Part shown: in pieces, positions 17,931-27,083 of the stretch | Layout: each line of letters opens with the position of its first letter | Position numbering within the stretch: position 1 is the first letter of the stretch | Assembly: GCF_003316635.1 (NCBI RefSeq) | Contig: NZ_QNQP01000002.1 | Span: 62,001 to 126,000, forward strand | Source: Roseovarius dicentrarchi | GTDB lineage: Bacteria > Pseudomonadota > Alphaproteobacteria > Rhodobacterales > Rhodobacteraceae | Direction of reading: 5' to 3' | Length of the DNA: 64,000 bases | Notes under the pieces: generated by a model | What the model saw: the letters and a program-made list of their open reading frames with translations, nothing else | Told to the model about the DNA's origin: nothing | Database searches by the model: none | Translations under genes and position numbers: made by a program

Positions 17931-20690
17931 TTACAGCTTGGCGCGGGCGACGTTCAGTTTCAGCCGGGCCTGATTTGCCTCGCCCGCGCGTTCCAGCGCA
18001 TCCTGCGTGAACACCCGCAGGCCCAGATCGCCGCGATAGCCGTGGATTTCGCTGACATCGAGCGCCCGCATGAACGACAGGATTTCGGCGCTGACCACCT
18101 GGCCCGGCACCAGAATGGGAAATCCGGGCGGGTAGGGGATGATGAACTGCGATGACACCACTTCGGCGCCGCTGGCCATGGCGTCATGGATCGAGCCGTC
18201 CAGTTCCAGATAGTCGCAATTTTTCTCGTCATAGCTGAGGAAAAATGCCGAGCGGATGTCCCCCTCCGGCGTCTCGGACCCCGAGCGGAACGCATCGTGA
18301 AACCGGCTGAAATCGGGCAGGGGGGGCAGGTCGTCCATCAGGTTCGACACGCGTTTTTGAAATCCGCGCCGCTCCATCATCGACGCGTCATCCTGCAATT
18401 CGTCCAGCTCGCGCGCGATTTCGACCAGCACTTCGATCAGGTAGGCGACCGAGGATCGCGTGGTGCCGATATTGGTCATGAACAGCACGGTGTTGCGCGA
18501 TGTCTTGTTGATCTGGATGCCGTATTTATCCATCAGGATATCGGTCTTGAACGTGTCGCCGTCCCAGCCGGTGCCGCCCACGGCCAGCGTCACGCGGGTG
18601 GCATCCAGCACGAATTCGTCGCTTTCCCAGCAATCCCAGATATCGGTCCAGCCCTGTTCGGCGTCGTAATAGCTGCTGACCCCGCTTTCGCGGTGCTCTT
18701 CGGGGATCATGTCGCCGGTGGCCAGCACCTTGAAGTATTTTTTCAGCAAGGGGTGCGTGGCAATCGCGCGGCGCATCGACATCGCGGCCTCGACCTGCCG
18801 CTGGACAAATTCGAAGCCTTCCAGTTCGACCTGGCGCCGTCCCACATCCAGCGAGGCGATGATCTGGTAGTTGGGCGAGGTGGAGGTATGGGTCATGTAG
18901 GCTTCGCGAAAGGACGCCTCGACCTCGCCTTTGAAATCCTGATCGTTGACGTGGATCATCGACCCTTGGCGCAGCGATGTCAGCGTCTTGTGCGTCGATT
19001 GGGTGGCATAGACGCGCACCCGCGCGGTTGGCGGCGGGATCAGCCGTGTGTTCAGAAGCGTTTCGGTATCCGCGTCTTTCAGCTCAGTCTGCTGGGCGGC
19101 ATAGGCGGCGGCGTGATCGTCGCTGCGCAGCCGTTCGCGCAGCACGTTGGCGGCGTTCATCGCCGTGCGCTGCCGGTAGGTGGGGTTGAACCGGGCAAAG
19201 GCGAACCACGCCTCGTCCCACAGGAACACCAGATCCGGCTTGATGGCCAGGCATTCCTCCATCACCCGCTCGACGTTGTAGACAATGCCGTCAAAGGTGC
19301 AGTTGGTCAGCAGCAACATGCGCACGCGGTCCAGCTTGCCGGCGGCCTTCAGCTCCAGCAGCTGCTTCTTCATCTCGCGCAGCGGCACGGCGCCGTACAT
19401 CGAGTATTCGTTCAGCGGGTAGCTGTCTAAGTAACAGACCTGCGCCCCCGACAGGACCATGCCGTAATGGTGCGATTTGTGGCAATCGCGGTCGATCAGC
19501 ACGATATCGCTGGGCCGGATCAGGCCCTGCACGACGATCTTGTTGCAGGTCGAGGTGCCGTTGGTGGCAAAATAGGTCTGTTTTGAGCCAAACGCCCGGC
19601 TGGCAAGGCGCTGCGCCTCTTTTATAGGGCCAATCGGCTCCAGCAGGCTGTCCAGCCCGCCGGACGTGGCCGAGGTTTCGGCCAGAAAGATGTTCGAGCC
19701 ATAAAACGCGCCCATGTCCTGGATCCAGTGCGAGCGTGAGATGGATTTGCCGCGGCTGATCGGCATGGCGTGGAACACGCCGGTGGGCTGTTTGGAATAT
19801 TCCACCAGCGCCGTGAAAAACGGCGTTTTATAACGGGACTGCACGCCGCGGATCAGGTTCAGATGCAGTTCCAGAAAATCCTCCTGATTGTAGAACACGC
19901 GGCGGCAGATCCCCAGATCCAACCCGGCGATATCCTCGACCGAGCGGTCGGTGATCAGGTAGGCGTCCAGTTCCGGGCGCACGCGGGCGATCATGCGGCA
20001 CAGTTCGGGGCCATAATTGCTGGGGTCCAGATCCTGAAGCGCCTCCATACCGCCGGCGCTTTTCAGGTAGCGGGACAGGATCGGCAGATCCAGTTTCGAC
20101 TCCAGGATCAGGCCGGGGCGCACGACGATGGCCTGGATGTTGTGGTTGAACAGCACCCCCATCAATGCGTCCTGAAGGCTGGGCACAACCACCGTTTCGT
20201 AATGAAAGGGATCCTCGGGGCGGCGCATGCGGCTGAAATTCGACTTCAGCCAGCGTTCCTGATGCTCGTTCATGTTGTCGACGATCATCACTTCGAAATA
20301 TGGCTTGGTATGCGCGCGCGCCTCCAGCGATTGCATTGCCTCATCTTCGTGATCGTCAGAATCGGCGCCGTCGCGGTCCAGCGGAATTTGGCGGCGTCTG
20401 TAGGCGCCGCTGGTCAGCGCGCGGCTGATGCGCTGCACGGTAAAGGCCAGATCATCGTAATGGCCCGCATCGAACGTGCGCCGCAGCCCGTCAAAGGCGG
20501 CGGTTCCGGGAAAGGCCCAGTATGCCTCGATCGGGGCGAGGGACGTCAGCAATTCGTCGGTTTTCTTGATCATGGATTTTGCCATGCGACCGCCTTCGGA
20601 GCGGACCAGCGCGGCAGTAGACTCGCGCAGCGCGCTCCAGCGGTCAGCGCGCAGCTGCACGGCCGAGTAGTAGTCTGTCATGGACTGCAT
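17931..20690 (-). CDS. Large Orn/Lys/Arg-type PLP decarboxylase (919 aa)
   Basis: The product is a fold-type I Orn/Lys/Arg decarboxylase family member, about 160-200 residues longer than biosynthetic or acid-inducible lysine/arginine decarboxylases. An extra N-terminal region (about 1-125) precedes a receiver-like wing domain (YFEVMIVDN ... ILESKLDLPILSRYL). The PLP core has TNGTSTCNK, Asp492 in DEAWFAF and Lys568 in TQSTHKTLTS, the Schiff-base lysine. It is first in an operon with the ATP-grasp and C45 genes (gap 27 bp) and should make an amine from a basic or related amino acid; the exact substrate is not evident. GGGAAAATGA precedes the ATG; a second in-frame ATG is at 20681. Confidence 0.92.
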   Translation of the reverse strand: MQSMTDYYSAVQLRADRWSALRESTAALVRSEGGRMAKSMIKKTDELLTSLAPIEAYWAFPGTAAFDGLRRTFDAGHYDDLAFTVQRISRALTSGAYRRRQIPLDRDGADSDDHEDEAMQSLEARAHTKPYFEVMIVDNMNEHQERWLKSNFSRMRRPEDPFHYETVVVPSLQDALMGVLFNHNIQAIVVRPGLILESKLDLPILSRYLKSAGGMEALQDLDPSNYGPELCRMIARVRPELDAYLITDRSVEDIAGLDLGICRRVFYNQEDFLELHLNLIRGVQSRYKTPFFTALVEYSKQPTGVFHAMPISRGKSISRSHWIQDMGAFYGSNIFLAETSATSGGLDSLLEPIGPIKEAQRLASRAFGSKQTYFATNGTSTCNKIVVQGLIRPSDIVLIDRDCHKSHHYGMVLSGAQVCYLDSYPLNEYSMYGAVPLREMKKQLLELKAAGKLDRVRMLLLTNCTFDGIVYNVERVMEECLAIKPDLVFLWDEAWFAFARFNPTYRQRTAMNAANVLRERLRSDDHAAAYAAQQTELKDADTETLLNTRLIPPPTARVRVYATQSTHKTLTSLRQGSMIHVNDQDFKGEVEASFREAYMTHTSTSPNYQIIASLDVGRRQVELEGFEFVQRQVEAAMSMRRAIATHPLLKKYFKVLATGDMIPEEHRESGVSSYYDAEQGWTDIWDCWESDEFVLDATRVTLAVGGTGWDGDTFKTDILMDKYGIQINKTSRNTVLFMTNIGTTRSSVAYLIEVLVEIARELDELQDDASMMERRGFQKRVSNLMDDLPPLPDFSRFHDAFRSGSETPEGDIRSAFFLSYDEKNCDYLELDGSIHDAMASGAEVVSSQFIIPYPPGFPILVPGQVVSAEILSFMRALDVSEIHGYRGDLGLRVFTQDALERAGEANQARLKLNVARAKL

Positions 20691-21077
20691 TCATTTTCCC
20701 CGTTGATGGCGGCAGATCAGGACGGGGCGCGGGGGGATTGGGGCATCCTGATCATCCGCATTCATTGTTATCTATGTCGTCGCCGGCCTTGGATCACTCC
20801 CGCACCCCGATAAGCAGCCGGTAGGGTTTCAACTGGTGCGTCGGGTAATTGTTCCGCTGATCGCAGCCCGCCCGGCTGCACGGACGCCGCGGCCAAACTG
20901 CACGCAGGCCCGGTCACGCGGTTGCACAGGGGCAGGGCGAAGGGCGTCATATCTGCCGGTTCCTTGATGGTTCACACAGCGGTTCGATAACCCTACGCCA
21001 GATGGAATTGAAAAAACAACAGTGTATGTCGGGCGCTGTTTACAGTGGAGTGGAGTGGCGCGGCGCGTGCTGACCGA
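20691..21077. other. 387-bp intergenic stretch with no recognised gene
   Basis: No convincing coding region is visible on either strand. It must contain the promoter of the decarboxylase operon. On the minus strand AACAG (21040-21036) and CTGTT (21022-21018) can pair ahead of TTTTTT (21016-21011), a weak candidate terminator for the upstream histidine-kinase gene. Confidence 0.5.
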
Positions 21078-22442
21078 TCACTTGAGAATCGGCAGCCGGA
21101 CGGTCGCGCGCAATCCGCCCTCCGCGCGGTTTTCCAGCGTGATCGCGCCGCCATGCGCTAAAACAATGGTGCGCGTGATCGCCAGCCCCAGACCCGCGCC
21201 GCCGGTCGCAATGCTGCGGCTGTCGTCGCCGCGCGTGAAGGGGTGGAACATCGCCTCCAGCCGGTCTTCGGGGATGCCGGGGCCGGTGTCGTCGATGGTC
21301 ACGACGGCATGCTGCTGCGCCTGCGTCAGCGTGACTGTCGCGGCGCCGCCGTATCGCAGGGCATTGTCGATCAGGTTGCCAATGGCGCGGCCCAGCCCGA
21401 CACGTCGGCCCAGTATCCGCAAACCGGGCGCGCCGTGATAGGCCGCGCCGCGATCCGCACAAATCCGGCTTAGCAGGCCCTCCAGATCAAGCGGCTCCAT
21501 CGGTTCGGCATCGCGGCCATCCTTGGCGTAGGTGACCAGCCCATCCGCCATCACCGTCATTTCGTCCAGGGTGCGCACCATTGCGGCCCTTTGATCGTCA
21601 TCTTCGACCATCTCGGCGCGGATGCGCAGGCTGGTCATCGGTGTGCGCAGATCATGGCCCACGGCAGCAATCATGCGCATACGTTCGGCGTCGAATTGCG
21701 AGATTTCGGCCTGCATGGCGTTGAAGGCGCGCGCCGCCTCGCGCATCTCGCGCGCGCCGGCCTCCGGCACCCGCGCGCTGCGGTCGCCGCGCCCGGCAGC
21801 CTGTGCCGCCTGCGACAGTTGCCGCAGCGGCCGGGTCAGCTGGCTGGCGAAGACAGTGCCAACGCCCAGCACGCTAAGCAGTGACAGGCCAAGAAAGGTC
21901 AGAAACGGACGGCTTTTGATGCCGGCGGCGCCGGGGTGCCGCATCGCGCCGCGCGCGATGACGTTCAGCCATTGCGGCTGCCCCGCCTTGGCTGAAAGCG
22001 GGACGGTCACGGCAATCATCGGGCGGCCGGGCGTCCCGTTATCGCGGGCCTGCATGGCTGACGCGGGCAGGCGGCTGATCTGCGCGGCAAAGACATCGCC
22101 GCGCTCCAGCGCCTCCCTCAGGCCGTTGCTGATAGCGACAGACCGGCGGTCCGCCGCACTTTCATTCAGCAGCGGTTCATGCTCAACCCGCACCCGCACG
22201 TGCCGGTTCGACGCCTCGCGCGCGATCACCTGCCGCGTGGGTGCGTCCACCGTTTCCAGCACCGGGACAAGCGCCGCAATGCGTGTGATCCAGCGGTCCT
22301 CGATCGCCTGCCTGTCAAACCGCTGCTGCTGAAGGCTGAGGACGGCCAGCCCGATCAGATTGGCGGTCAAAATGGCGGTCGCAAGCAACAAGATGAACCG
22401 CCCCGCCAGCGTATCGGGCACAAGGCGGCGGAACGCGGCCAT
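21078..22442 (-). CDS. Two-component sensor histidine kinase (EnvZ-like)
   Basis: The 454-aa inner-membrane kinase has TM1 at about 15-37, a periplasmic sensing domain at 38-180, TM2 at 181-203, a HAMP domain at 204-255, the phospho-acceptor His263 in AAVGHDLRTP, and an ATPase domain with GNLIDNALRYG, DDTGPGIP and GGAGLGLAI. The ATG shares one base with the response-regulator stop (TGATG), so the earlier in-frame start at 22490 is unlikely. The signal is unknown. A divergent EF-hand gene next to the operon suggests a calcium connection. Confidence 0.94.
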   Translation of the reverse strand: MAAFRRLVPDTLAGRFILLLATAILTANLIGLAVLSLQQQRFDRQAIEDRWITRIAALVPVLETVDAPTRQVIAREASNRHVRVRVEHEPLLNESAADRRSVAISNGLREALERGDVFAAQISRLPASAMQARDNGTPGRPMIAVTVPLSAKAGQPQWLNVIARGAMRHPGAAGIKSRPFLTFLGLSLLSVLGVGTVFASQLTRPLRQLSQAAQAAGRGDRSARVPEAGAREMREAARAFNAMQAEISQFDAERMRMIAAVGHDLRTPMTSLRIRAEMVEDDDQRAAMVRTLDEMTVMADGLVTYAKDGRDAEPMEPLDLEGLLSRICADRGAAYHGAPGLRILGRRVGLGRAIGNLIDNALRYGGAATVTLTQAQQHAVVTIDDTGPGIPEDRLEAMFHPFTRGDDSRSIATGGAGLGLAITRTIVLAHGGAITLENRAEGGLRATVRLPILK

Positions 22443-23161
22443 CACCCGGCCTCCGTCACATCGGCGACCAGCCTGTATCCGCCGCCCCATTCCGTCACCA
22501 GGATTTGCGGGTTTTTCGGGTCTGACTCGATCTTGCGGCGCAGGCGGCTGATCTGGTTATCAATGGCGCGATCATAGGCTTTGGCCTCGCGTCCGGCCGT
22601 CAGATCCAGCAGGGTCGCCCGGCTTAGCACGGTGCGCGGCTGGTCCAGAAATATCCCCAACAGGCGGTTTTCAGCGCTGGTCAGCTCCACATCCGGCGCG
22701 CCCGCGCGCGTCAGCCGCAGCGTGTCGGGATCATGCACCCAGCCGGCAAACCCGCGCAGGCCCGCGGGCGGCGCGGCGATTTCGGGCGGCGCGCGGCGCA
22801 GGATTGCCCGCACCCGTGCCAGCAACTCGCGCGGGTTGAACGGCTTGACCAGATAATCATCGGCGCCCAACTCCAACCCCACGATGCGGTCCGTTTCATC
22901 GGCCATCGCCGTCAGCAGCAAAACCGGCGGCCCATCCGTGGCCGCCAGCCAGCGGCACAGGCTCAGCCCGTCTTCGCCCGGCATCATGATATCCAGAACC
23001 ACCAGATGTATCGTCGCCTCGGCCAGAACCTCGCGCGCCTCGGCGGCATGGGCGGCCAGACGGGTGCGAAACCCCTGCTTGCGCAGATACTGGCCCAGCG
23101 GCTCGCGAATGTCGCGGGCATCGTCAACGATCAGGATCTGGGGCGCGATAGGATCTGTCAC
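22442..23161 (-). CDS. OmpR-family response regulator
   Basis: The 239-aa regulator has an N-terminal receiver domain with Asp13-Asp14 acid pocket, phospho-acceptor Asp57 (VVLDIMMPGEDG), and Lys106 (YLVKPF), followed by an OmpR/PhoB winged-helix domain ending in VTEWGGGYRLV. It is the first gene of the pair, with the cognate kinase overlapping its stop. The 242-bp region upstream is shared with the divergent EF-hand gene and holds several inverted repeats that could be its binding sites. Confidence 0.94.
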   Translation of the reverse strand: MTDPIAPQILIVDDARDIREPLGQYLRKQGFRTRLAAHAAEAREVLAEATIHLVVLDIMMPGEDGLSLCRWLAATDGPPVLLLTAMADETDRIVGLELGADDYLVKPFNPRELLARVRAILRRAPPEIAAPPAGLRGFAGWVHDPDTLRLTRAGAPDVELTSAENRLLGIFLDQPRTVLSRATLLDLTAGREAKAYDRAIDNQISRLRRKIESDPKNPQILVTEWGGGYRLVADVTEAG

Positions 23162-23210
23162 GGTTTGGCTTCCCGGCTGTGCCTTAACTCTGTACCGTGC
23201 TTTATTGCAC

Positions 23211-23268
23211 TGATTTTATGAAAAAAATCAACGGGCAGGGTGGTGATTTGCGATTTGAATTGTCGCAA
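23211..23268. promoter_or_regulatory. Inverted repeats in the divergent region between regulator and EF-hand gene
   Basis: TGATTTT-N6-AAAATCA (23211-23230) and TTGCGA-N9-TCGCAA (23248-23268) lie between the two divergent start codons. They are candidate operators for the adjacent response regulator; no consensus is known to me, so the assignment is inference from position and symmetry. Confidence 0.4.
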
Positions 23269-23403
23269 TATGTATCAGCCTTGGCACTTGTGACACCTGG
23301 CGACAAACGGATGGTGGCGCTGACAAACCTTCCGGCGCAACATCGCCTAAGTAGGGATCACGCAGGCAATGACTGCCGCATCACACCCTCGAAAGGATAC
23401 GAC

Positions 23404-23973
23404 ATGACATATTCCAAAATCATCCCCGGCACTCTGGTTGCCGTGGTCGCGCTTGCCTCCGGGCTGACATTTGCCAATGCGCAGACAGCACCGAACACAG
23501 CACCCATGCAGATGGAGAACACCGCGCAGGGCGCCATGGCAACGCGCGCCGATTATCGCCGGGGTCACGGCAAACGTGGCGGACACGGGATGATGGGCCA
23601 GATCATGCGCCAGGCCGACGCGAATGGCGACGGTGCCGTAACGCAGGATGAAATCGACACATTCCGCGCCGGACTGGTGGCGAATGCCGATGCGTCCGGC
23701 GATGGCGACATCTCGCTCGATGAGTTTCAGACCATATATCTTGAACTGACGCGCGAGCGGATGGTCGATATGTTCCAGAAGCTTGACGCGGACGGCGACG
23801 GCGTGGTGACGCAGGCCGAGATGGACAAACGCTTTGGCAATATCGTCGAGCGGATGGATCGCAACGACGATGGCAAGCTGAGCCGCGACGACAAGCGCGG
23901 CCACGGTGGCAAAGGGCACGGTGGCAAGGGACAAGGCCGCGATGGCGAGCGCAAAGGCAATCGCAGCGACTGA
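23404..23973 (+). CDS. Secreted calcium-binding protein with four EF-hands
   Basis: The 189-aa protein has a signal peptide (cleavage near ANA, residue 26) and four EF-hand loops at 72-83 (DANGDG), 96-107 (DASGDG), 128-139 (DADGDG) and 152-163 (DRNDDG), each with Asp/Asn at the calcium-coordinating positions and Glu or Asp at position 12. The tail (164-189) is rich in Gly, His and Lys. It should bind Ca2+ in the periplasm or outside the cell. GAAAGGA precedes the ATG; a longer frame from 23197 runs through the promoter region. It is divergent from the two-component system. Confidence 0.92.
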   Translation: MTYSKIIPGTLVAVVALASGLTFANAQTAPNTAPMQMENTAQGAMATRADYRRGHGKRGGHGMMGQIMRQADANGDGAVTQDEIDTFRAGLVANADASGDGDISLDEFQTIYLELTRERMVDMFQKLDADGDGVVTQAEMDKRFGNIVERMDRNDDGKLSRDDKRGHGGKGHGGKGQGRDGERKGNRSD

Positions 23974-23983
23974 TAGCTGAACA

Positions 23984-24019
23984 CGCTGCGGGGGCTGGCC
24001 AAGCTCCCGCAGCGCATTT
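23984..24019 (+). terminator. Terminator-like hairpin after the EF-hand gene
   Basis: A 13-bp stem with one G-U pair (23984-23996 with 24002-24014) closes a short GGCCA loop and is followed by CATTT. The T-run is short, so termination may be partial. Confidence 0.6.
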
Positions 24020-24126
24020 CGTCCCGGCGTGTGCGGAATAGGGCCGACGATGAATGTGATCAATCTAACGCATAATCAGTATTATGGTAAGTAAAGGTGT
24101 TTTGCGGGCCTGACCCGCCGGACAGA

Positions 24127-25389
24127 TCAGTCGATCAGCAGCAGCGACAGCGCCGGGAAATAGCACACGGCCAGCAGGACCAGCACAACAGCCAGCAGAA
24201 ACGGCCATAGCGCGGCAAAGATCGCGGTTGGCTTCACGTCGCTCATCGAGGCCGCGATATACAGACCGACGCCGACCGGCGGCGTCAGCAGCCCCAGCGC
24301 CAGGTTGATGCTGATGACCACGCCGAATTGAAACGGGCTGATGCCATAATCGCCAGTCGCAATCGGCAGCAGGATCGGCGTGACCAGGATCAGCGCCGCG
24401 ATCCCGTCAATCAGCATCCCCACCAGCAGCAGCGCGCCCATTACGATCAGCAGGAAAACGAACGGATCGGACGTCAGCGACGTGATCAGCGCGGCCAGCG
24501 TCTGGGGGATCGCCTCGTAGATCACGACCCAGCCGAACACATTTGCGGCAGCCACCATGAAAATCACCATCGACGCATTCTGCGCCGTGCGCCGGAAGAG
24601 CGTGTACAGATGCGCGGGCTTCAGCTCGCCATAGACCAGCCAGCCCAGCAGGAACGCGATCAGCGATGCGACAGCGGCGCTTTCGGTTGGCGTGGCGATG
24701 CCCAGAACGATGCCGCCGATGATCGCCACAGGGATCAGCGCGGCGGGCAATGCGGCCAGAATCGCGCGCGCGGCGTCTGCGGCGCTCATCCACTGGCCTT
24801 TGGGGAACTGCACCGACAGGCCGATCAGCGTGACGACGATGAAAAAGCTGCCCGCCATCATCAGCCCCGGAATGATGCCCGCCAGAAACATGTCGCCAAT
24901 CGGGATCTGCGCCAGAACGCCGTAAATGACAAACAGCATCGACGGCGGAATGACCGGCGCCAGCAGACCGCCCGCCGCCGTCGTGGCGGCGGCAAAGCTG
25001 CGGTCATAGCCTTCGCGCTCCATCGCCGGCACCATCGCGCGGCTCATCACCGCGATCTGGCTGATGGCCGAGCCGATGATTGCCGCCATGAACATATTTG
25101 CCAGCAGATTGATCCAGACCAGACCGCCGCGAAACCCGCCCACCAGAACCCGCGCGGCATTGACCAGCCGCTTGGTCATGCCGCCCTCATTCATCAGCTC
25201 GCCCGTCAGCATGAACAGCGGGATCGCCAGCAATCCGTAGTTTTCCGTTCCGGCAAACATCTGCTGCGCGAAACTGTCGAACAGGACAGCATTATCCGAC
25301 TGCCAGATATAGCTGAGCGCGGTCATGGCCAGCACGATCGAAATCGGCACCGCGCCGAACAGCAGAACCAGAAACAGCGCCGCGGTCAT
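24127..25389 (-). CDS. TRAP transporter large permease, DctM type
   Basis: The 420-aa protein is the 12-helix ion-transporter-superfamily subunit of a tripartite (TRAP) symporter. It shows family segments such as IPLFMLTGELMNEGG and a GGLLAPVIPPS motif. The start at 25389 overlaps the small-permease stop as ATGA; the long upstream extension of the frame is antisense-like shadow. It is the last gene of the operon. The substrate is probably a carboxylate, but nothing in the sequence fixes which. Confidence 0.93.
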   Translation of the reverse strand: MTAALFLVLLFGAVPISIVLAMTALSYIWQSDNAVLFDSFAQQMFAGTENYGLLAIPLFMLTGELMNEGGMTKRLVNAARVLVGGFRGGLVWINLLANMFMAAIIGSAISQIAVMSRAMVPAMEREGYDRSFAAATTAAGGLLAPVIPPSMLFVIYGVLAQIPIGDMFLAGIIPGLMMAGSFFIVVTLIGLSVQFPKGQWMSAADAARAILAALPAALIPVAIIGGIVLGIATPTESAAVASLIAFLLGWLVYGELKPAHLYTLFRRTAQNASMVIFMVAAANVFGWVVIYEAIPQTLAALITSLTSDPFVFLLIVMGALLLVGMLIDGIAALILVTPILLPIATGDYGISPFQFGVVISINLALGLLTPPVGVGLYIAASMSDVKPTAIFAALWPFLLAVVLVLLAVCYFPALSLLLID

Positions 25390-25922
25390 GCGCCCGCCGC
25401 CGTCCGGCCGACCGGGCGCGCCAAATTGGCCACGCCGTGCAGCGTCAGGCCAAGCGCGAAAAGCGGCATGATCAGCCACAGCCAGAATTTGCGGATACCC
25501 AGCGTCAGCGTCGGCTCGGCATAGATGAAATTGAACGTCTCGCCCTGAAACGCCATGGCGTCGAACCCCGCGCGCAGCACCTCCAGTGGCATGAACCAGC
25601 GCCAGCACAGCCAAAGCATCAGCACCGCAAAGATCACAACCACAATATCAACCGCCCGCTGGGCCGCGCACGCCAGCGCCTCCGGCAGCATGTCGGTCAG
25701 CAGCGTGACGCTGACCGAATGGCCAAAATGCACGGCGGCGGACGCGGCGAGAAAGCTCATCCACGTCATCGCCATGATCGCCGCCTCATCCACCCAGAAG
25801 ATCGAGGCGCTCATGGCACGCGTCACCACGTTCAGCAGCACCAGCAGGGTGATCGCCACGGCCAGCGTTGCGGCGGCGGCCATTTCCAGCTGCGCCCAGC
25901 GATATGAAATCCGATGCAGCAC
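25386..25922 (-). CDS. TRAP transporter small permease, DctQ type
   Basis: The 178-aa four-helix membrane protein has the family's VDEAAIMAMTW-like motif after the first helix, corresponding to the conserved tryptophan-containing region of DctQ subunits. It joins the large permease and receives substrate from the periplasmic binding protein encoded just upstream. It overlaps the large-permease gene by four bases and is 65 bp from the binding-protein gene. Confidence 0.9.
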   Translation of the reverse strand: MLHRISYRWAQLEMAAAATLAVAITLLVLLNVVTRAMSASIFWVDEAAIMAMTWMSFLAASAAVHFGHSVSVTLLTDMLPEALACAAQRAVDIVVVIFAVLMLWLCWRWFMPLEVLRAGFDAMAFQGETFNFIYAEPTLTLGIRKFWLWLIMPLFALGLTLHGVANLARPVGRTAAGA

Positions 25923-25987
25923 CCTGCCCCCGCACTGTGAACTGGCCGCCCGATCATTCCGGCGGCCAGACAGTCAATTCGCGCCTC

Positions 25988-27028
<1,041 letters not shown>

Positions 27029-27083
27029 TCATAAACAGCGCGCGGCTGGGTCACAACGGGTTTTCGCGCCGCCTGCCCGGCAT

